Positions 59,719-64,000 of a stretch of 64,000 bases of DNA are shown here, in pieces; positions within the stretch are counted from its first letter, which is position 1; the number at the start of each line of letters is the position of its first letter. The translations under genes and the position numbers were made by a program. The DNA comes from Stenotrophomonas maltophilia. GTDB lineage: Bacteria; Pseudomonadota; Gammaproteobacteria; Xanthomonadales; Xanthomonadaceae. The notes under the pieces are model-generated. The model was not told where the DNA came from and ran no database searches. It saw only the letters and a program-made list of their open reading frames with translations. The stretch covers positions 248,001-312,000 of the forward strand of contig DEVL01000001.1 of the NCBI GenBank assembly GCA_002363385.1. The letters are read 5' to 3'.

Positions 59719-62478
59719 TCAGAACTTGTAGCGCACGCCGAGCAGGAACTGGCGGCCGGTTTCGGTGTACTGCAGCGGCAGGCGACCGGTGGCCGGCGAG
59801 TAGACCCACTCGTCGGACGCTTCGTTGGTCAGGTTGATGCCTTCCAGGCTCAGTTCGAGCTGGTCGCTGATCGTGTAACGGATCGAGGCATCGATGACCG
59901 TGGTGCCGGTCATGCCGTGGTAACCGTCGAGGTTGAAGCCGGTTTCCGTACCCGGTGCCTGGGTCAGGTAGTCATCGCGGTTGGTCGCCGAGACACGGCC
60001 GGAGAAGACCTTGCCTTCGTAGAACAGCGTGGCATTCCAGGACGACTTGGACAGGCCGGTCAGGTCGGTCTTCATCACCGGCTGGCCAGCGGCGTTGAGG
60101 TACTGGATCTGCGATTCCACCCAGGTGTAGTTCAACTGCACGCCGAGGTTGGACCACTTGCCCGGCAGGAAGGTGAACGGCTGGGTGTAGTTGGCTTCCA
60201 CGCCGTGCAGTTCACCACCCGGGGTGTTGACCGGACGGCTGTAGGTGAAGTCATCCGTGGGCGAGGCGCCGGTGCCGATCAGCAGCGACGCAGGCAGACC
60301 GCTGTCGGAGTACGGGCGCACTTCGCGGGTGGTCTGCACGAAGCTCTCGATGTCCTTGTAGAACAGACCGATGCCGGCCATCGCGCCTTCGGAGAAGTAC
60401 CACTCGAAGCCGAGGTCGACGTTGGTCGCGCGGATCGGTTCCAGATCCGGGTTGCCGCTGGAGATGGTGCGTGCACCACCGGCCACGGCCACCGTTGCGC
60501 CAGGCGTCAGGCTGCCCAGGCCCGGGCGGCTCATCACCTTGGCCGCGCCGAGGCGGATCAGGAAGTCCGGGCTGACTTCAGCCACCAGGTTGAACGAGGG
60601 CAGGGTGTCGTTGTACGTGCGGTTCTCAGTGGTGGACACCGTACCGGTGGCCAGCGTGGACAGGCCGGTGGAACTCTGCTTGGTGCGCACGTAGCGCACG
60701 CCCACGTTGCCCGACAGCGGCAGCGCGCCGATCTCGGTGGAGAACTCGCCCATCAGGTAGGCACCGCGGTCCTTTTCTTCGACGCTGCGCACGTTGTTGG
60801 CGCGCGGGGCGACGGCGAAGGTGCCGCTGTTGCTGTAGATGTCGAACTGGTCGGCGATGGCGTTCAGATCCGGCACCACCCAGTTGGACGGGCTGCCGTT
60901 GATGCCCTTCAGGCCCGCCTGGTCGGTCATGTCGACCGGCACGATGCGGGTGCCACCCGGGAAGGTCGGCACGGCCAGTTCGCTGGCACGGCGCAGCTCG
61001 GTGGTCTTGAAGGTGTAGTCCTTGGCGAGCACGCCACCCTTCAGGCGGAAGCCCGGGCTGATGTTCCAGTTGAAGTCCAGCTGGCCGGTGTCGAAGTCAT
61101 TGTCCACATACTGCGGACGCAGACGGATCTCGGCCAGTTCCCAGCCTGCCGGGTTGGTCGGATCGACGCCGTAGTTCAGCGTCGGGAACCGGCTGTTGCC
61201 CCGGTAGTCGTAGCTGTAATTGTCGACGTCGTACTTGTCCATGATGATGGTGGTCTGCACCGGGTTCTCGTGCTTGGAGCGCGAGATGCCGAGCTTGCCG
61301 GACAAGGTGAAGTCGTCGCCGAAGCGGTGCTGGCCGTTCAGGCTGAGCTGCTTGAATTCGGTGCTCCACTCGTCGTGACGGTTTTCCGAGCGGATGTCGA
61401 CATTGTCGAATTCGCCGTAGACCAGTGCGTTGTTCTCGATCACGCCGTTCTTGACGACCATCGCCGGCTTGCCGGCCAGGCGCGGCTGGGCGGTGTTGGC
61501 GCCACGGCTGAAGGAGATCGCTTCGATGTAGTGCTCGTCGCGGGTCGCATCGATCTTGGAGTACAGCGCGTCCAGCGAGAACTCGGTGGCATCGCTGGGC
61601 TTCCACTGCAGGGTGCCGGTCACGCCCAGGCGCTTCTGCTCATGTTCCATCTGCACATAGCGCGGGAAGCGCGGGTGGTAGACGTTTGCCGAGCGCGCGG
61701 CAGCGAACGGCGAGGCCGCGTTGAAGCCACCGTTGCTCGGGCCGTTGGCCCAGCGGCCGGTGTTGGAGCCTTCTTCCAGCGCCTGGCGCTCGGAATAGGC
61801 CACCGACAACAGCGCCCCGAAGGTGCCGTCGGCGAAAGTGTTGGAGATCAGCGCGGCCATGCGCGGGTCGGCCTTCTCGGCCATCGCGTTGTAACCGGCC
61901 TGGCCGCTGGCGGCGAAGGTGAAGCCGTCATAGTCGAACGGGCGCGCGGTGCGCAGGTCGACGGTGGCACCCAGCGAGCCTTCTTCGACATCGGCCGAGG
62001 CGGTCTTGCGCACCAGCAGCTGCGAGAACAGGTCCGAGGCGAACACGTTGAAATCGAAGCCGCGGCCACGGTTGGTACCGCCGCTCTGGTCACCGGCGCC
62101 GACCGTGGTCAGTGCCTCCATGCCGTTGATGCGCACGCGGGTGAAGTCCGGGCCGAGGCCGCGCACGGAGATGTTGCGGCCTTCGCCGGCTTCACGGGTG
62201 ATGACCACGCCCGGGATGCGCTGCAGCGACTCGGCCAGGTTCAGATCCGGGAACTTGCCGATATCCTCGGCGACGATGGCATCGACCACGCCGGCTTCGC
62301 CACGCTTGATGTCCAGCGCCTTCTCGACACTGGCGCGATAGCCGGTGACGGTGACGGTATCCAGGTCGGTGGGGTTGGTGCCCGCATCCTGGGCCAGCGC
62401 GGTACCACTCAGCGCCAGGCCGATCGACAATGCCAGCAAGGTAACCGGTGTCTTTTTCTTCGTGTTCTGGACTTGCAT
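59719..62478 (-). CDS. TonB-dependent receptor, carbohydrate type
   Basis: A 919-residue receptor related to its neighbour. It starts MQVQNTKKKTPVTLLALSIG with signal ending TALAQ. The plug has DLDTVTVTGYRASVEKALDIK, DIGKFPDLNLAESLQRIPGVVITREAGEG and ISVRGLGPDFTRVRINGMEAL. The barrel ends FLLGVRYKF. The two receptors share the lead sequence KKTPVTLLA, encoded by an identical 22-base stretch (62436-62457 and 59413-59434), and similar upstream DNA. This points to a duplication. Pectic oligosaccharides are the likely ligands. Confidence 0.94.
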   Translation of the reverse strand: MQVQNTKKKTPVTLLALSIGLALSGTALAQDAGTNPTDLDTVTVTGYRASVEKALDIKRGEAGVVDAIVAEDIGKFPDLNLAESLQRIPGVVITREAGEGRNISVRGLGPDFTRVRINGMEALTTVGAGDQSGGTNRGRGFDFNVFASDLFSQLLVRKTASADVEEGSLGATVDLRTARPFDYDGFTFAASGQAGYNAMAEKADPRMAALISNTFADGTFGALLSVAYSERQALEEGSNTGRWANGPSNGGFNAASPFAAARSANVYHPRFPRYVQMEHEQKRLGVTGTLQWKPSDATEFSLDALYSKIDATRDEHYIEAISFSRGANTAQPRLAGKPAMVVKNGVIENNALVYGEFDNVDIRSENRHDEWSTEFKQLSLNGQHRFGDDFTLSGKLGISRSKHENPVQTTIIMDKYDVDNYSYDYRGNSRFPTLNYGVDPTNPAGWELAEIRLRPQYVDNDFDTGQLDFNWNISPGFRLKGGVLAKDYTFKTTELRRASELAVPTFPGGTRIVPVDMTDQAGLKGINGSPSNWVVPDLNAIADQFDIYSNSGTFAVAPRANNVRSVEEKDRGAYLMGEFSTEIGALPLSGNVGVRYVRTKQSSTGLSTLATGTVSTTENRTYNDTLPSFNLVAEVSPDFLIRLGAAKVMSRPGLGSLTPGATVAVAGGARTISSGNPDLEPIRATNVDLGFEWYFSEGAMAGIGLFYKDIESFVQTTREVRPYSDSGLPASLLIGTGASPTDDFTYSRPVNTPGGELHGVEANYTQPFTFLPGKWSNLGVQLNYTWVESQIQYLNAAGQPVMKTDLTGLSKSSWNATLFYEGKVFSGRVSATNRDDYLTQAPGTETGFNLDGYHGMTGTTVIDASIRYTISDQLELSLEGINLTNEASDEWVYSPATGRLPLQYTETGRQFLLGVRYKF

Positions 62479-62535
62479 GTTTTCCCTCTCCCAAGGTGCT
62501 ACATGAAACAGCTATCCAACGACATGTCAGTGCAA

Positions 62536-62550
62536 TGACACCGCTGGTCA
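62536..62550. promoter_or_regulatory. LacI-type operator before the second pectin-locus receptor
   Basis: TGACACCGCTGGTCA lies 58 bases before the receptor start. TGACACCG is shared with the operators at kduI (reverse strand), the hydratase/esterase gap and kdgK. Confidence 0.6.
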
Positions 62551-62677
62551 GGGCGGACGTTAACAGCCCGTTACCGATCCGGCATCTTGCACCGCAACAG
62601 ACTTTTATTGTCCCGTAGACGCTTGCGGGACAATGCTTCCGACATTCAGGACAGGTGGACGGGCGGTCGTCCATCGC

Positions 62678-62697
62678 TAGAATGACACCGCTAGCCA
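62678..62697 (+). promoter_or_regulatory. kdgK -10 element with overlapping LacI-type operator
   Basis: TAGAAT (62678-62683) is a near-consensus -10, and TGACACCGCTAGCCA (62683-62697) begins at its last base, covering the expected start of transcription. The word keeps TGACACCG.T and the final CA of the other operators. Confidence 0.6.
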
Positions 62698-62750
62698 TTG
62701 CTGCCGTCCGCCCTTGCGGCGGTCTGCGGCCCTCACAAGGATCCAGGACC

Positions 62751-63767
62751 ATGAGTCGTGTTGTCTGTTTCGGAGAGTTGTTGCTGCGCATGAGCGCACC
62801 CGGCCGCGAGCTGCTGTTGCAGCAGCCGCAGCTGGCGGTGCACGCCGGGGGCGCGGAGGCCAATGTCGGTGTCTCGCTGGCCCACCTCGGGCACGCGGTG
62901 GCGGCGGTCAGCACGGTGCCGGCGAACCCCCTGGGCGAGTTTGCGGTGGGCGAACTGCGTCGGCATGGCGTGGATACCTCGGCAGTTCGCCGTACCGAGG
63001 GTCGGATGGGCCTGTACTTCCTGACCACCGGCGCTGTGCAGCGTGCCAGCGAAGTGGTCTACGACCGCGCCGATTCGGCCTTTGCCAACAGCAGCGCCAC
63101 CGACTACGACTGGGACACACTGCTGGCCGGTGCCGACTGGCTGCACCTGTCCGGGGTCAGCCCGGCGCTCAACCCGGCCATGGCCCAGGCCACGCTGGCC
63201 GCGGCACGCGCGGCGTGCGCGCGTGGCGTGAAGGTGTCCTTCGATGGCAACTTCCGCCCGTCGCTGTGGGCGCGCTGGCAGGGCGATGCGCCCGGCATCC
63301 TGCGCGAGCTGTTCGCCTGCGCCGATCTGGTCTTCGCTGACTACCGCGACATCGGCGTGGTGCTTGGCGGTGAGTTCGAGCAGGCCGACGTGCGTGAGCG
63401 GGTCGATGCGGCTGCCGCGCAGGCCTTCGCCGCATTCCCGCGGTTGCAGTGGATGGCCTGCACCCAGCGCACGCCGCACAGCGTGGACAACCATGCCCTC
63501 GGGGCGATGCTGATCGGCCGCGATGGCACCCGCGCGGTGGCGCCGACCCGCGAGATGATCGGCATCGTGGACCGCATCGGCGGTGGTGATGCCTTCGCCG
63601 CCGGCATCCTGCATGGCATGATGCGCGGCTTCGCGCCGGACGCGACCGTGCGCTTCGGCCTCGCCGCAGGCTGCCTGAAGCACTCGATCCCCGGCGACTT
63701 CAACCCTGTCAGCGAGGCTGACATCATGGCCCTGACGGGCGAGGAGCGATTCGATGTCCGGCGCTGA
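62751..63767 (+). CDS. kdgK: 2-dehydro-3-deoxygluconokinase
   Basis: KdgK phosphorylates 2-keto-3-deoxygluconate, the product of KduD, to KDPG. The 338-residue PfkB-family sugar kinase starts MSRVVCFGELLLRMSAPG, has HAGGAEANVGVSLAHLGH for sugar binding, VSFDGNFRPSLW, and the ATP/anion-hole motif DRIGGGDAFAAGILHG with the catalytic Asp. The ATG at 62751 is chosen; the in-frame part before it covers the promoter. It overlaps eda by 14 bases. Confidence 0.95.
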   Translation: MSRVVCFGELLLRMSAPGRELLLQQPQLAVHAGGAEANVGVSLAHLGHAVAAVSTVPANPLGEFAVGELRRHGVDTSAVRRTEGRMGLYFLTTGAVQRASEVVYDRADSAFANSSATDYDWDTLLAGADWLHLSGVSPALNPAMAQATLAAARAACARGVKVSFDGNFRPSLWARWQGDAPGILRELFACADLVFADYRDIGVVLGGEFEQADVRERVDAAAAQAFAAFPRLQWMACTQRTPHSVDNHALGAMLIGRDGTRAVAPTREMIGIVDRIGGGDAFAAGILHGMMRGFAPDATVRFGLAAGCLKHSIPGDFNPVSEADIMALTGEERFDVRR

Positions 63768-64000
63768 TCCGCGCGTACGCGCAGTCCTGAAACTGGCCCC
63801 GGTGATTCCGGTATTCACCCCGGAAGACATCGACGATGCCGTCGAGGTCGCGCGCGCACTGTTCAACGGCGGGCTGCCGGTGATCGAAGTGACGCTGCGC
63901 ACGCCGATGGCGATGGACGCGATCCAGGCGATGGTCGAGGCCGTGCCCGATGCCGTCATCGGCGCCGGCACCGTGCTGACCGCCGCGCAGATGGAGAAGG
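63754..64000 (+). CDS. eda: KDPG/KHG aldolase, N-terminal part
   Basis: The first 82 codons are visible; the gene runs off the window. It cleaves 2-keto-3-deoxy-6-phosphogluconate to pyruvate and glyceraldehyde-3-phosphate, finishing the uronate route. Family segments are APVIPVFTPEDIDDAVEVARAL, GLPVIEVTLRTP with the catalytic Glu, and VIGAGTVLT. The Schiff-base lysine lies beyond the end. It overlaps kdgK by 14 bases, so the two are cotranslated. Confidence 0.93.
   Translation, partial: MSGADPRVRAVLKLAPVIPVFTPEDIDDAVEVARALFNGGLPVIEVTLRTPMAMDAIQAMVEAVPDAVIGAGTVLTAAQMEK

Noticed and set aside
59413..62457. The GGTAACCGGTGTC core inside the 22-base coding repeat, as an extra regulator site in each receptor gene
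   Set aside because: It resembles the TGGTAAACCGGTGTCA operator, but it encodes the shared leader residues KTPVTLLA, which explains the identity. Only binding data could revive it.
59701..62538. Plus-strand open frame of 945 codons opposite the second receptor
   Set aside because: Same reason: antisense to a complete TonB receptor, no domain, no signal peptide, no ribosome site.
1..64000. CRISPR arrays, tRNA or rRNA genes, insertion sequences and prophage genes
   Set aside because: None was seen: no regularly spaced direct repeats, no transposase or integrase motifs, no cloverleaf-like segment. The short palindromes found are dispersed single or paired units.

Overview
The window is GC-rich bacterial chromosome from a Xanthomonadaceae gammaproteobacterium, most likely Stenotrophomonas or a close relative. 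Three things support this: gene content (rdgC, ttcA, plsB, opgD, rep, phhA with a divergent Lrp-type regulator), large TonB-dependent receptors tied to carbohydrate genes, and at least eight short palindromes ending in GTAG/CTAC at gene ends, which resemble the SMAG repeats of Stenotrophomonas. The species is not identified. No tRNA, rRNA, CRISPR array, insertion sequence or prophage was seen. No gene-free stretch exceeds about 275 bases.

Region 1 (1-23.3 kb) is mostly housekeeping. It holds the end of gltB and gltD, a two-domain methylglyoxal synthase, a YgjP-type metalloprotein, rdgC, ttcA, a small YdcH protein, a coupled lipoprotein-plsB pair, a coupled 5'-nucleotidase-pyrF pair, yceH, a GNAT acetyltransferase, rep, a Sel1-like secreted protein, tdk, opgD, an ECF sigma factor next to a Ser/Thr kinase with a large C-terminal domain, and mutM.

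Region 2 (23.3-37.2 kb) is more accessory. It starts with the broken C-terminal end of a filamentous-haemagglutinin-type protein carrying a GHSRG lipase-like motif, overlapped by a small lipoprotein gene. Then come an EF-hand protein, a fatty-acid desaturase, an ABC ATPase, a DUF4785-like protein with a secreted lipase-like hydrolase, a class A acid phosphatase, a TonB-dependent receptor, a patatin lipoprotein, the lrp/phhA divergent pair, and a Fic protein with a striking repeat array upstream.

Region 3 (37.2-64 kb) is a pectin/rhamnogalacturonan use locus, interrupted only by a cysteine-dioxygenase-like gene. A long minus-strand run encodes an FAH-type hydratase, a three-part TRAP transporter, a PL10 pectate lyase, a GH43 enzyme and a LacI regulator. 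It is followed by kduI, kduD and an SGNH esterase fused to a cupin. Divergent from the hydratase is a three-gene esterase operon. Further on are a 1272-residue secreted protein of unknown function, two TonB receptors, kdgK and the start of eda. The implied route is: outer-membrane uptake of pectic fragments, periplasmic lysis and deacetylation, TRAP uptake of uronates, then KduI, KduD, KdgK and Eda to pyruvate and glyceraldehyde-3-phosphate. Near-identical LacI-type operator candidates sit before kduI, between the hydratase and esterase operons, before both receptors and before kdgK, which suggests one KdgR-like regulon. No oligogalacturonide hydrolase/lyase family was recognised, so the 1272-residue protein is the main candidate for a missing step.
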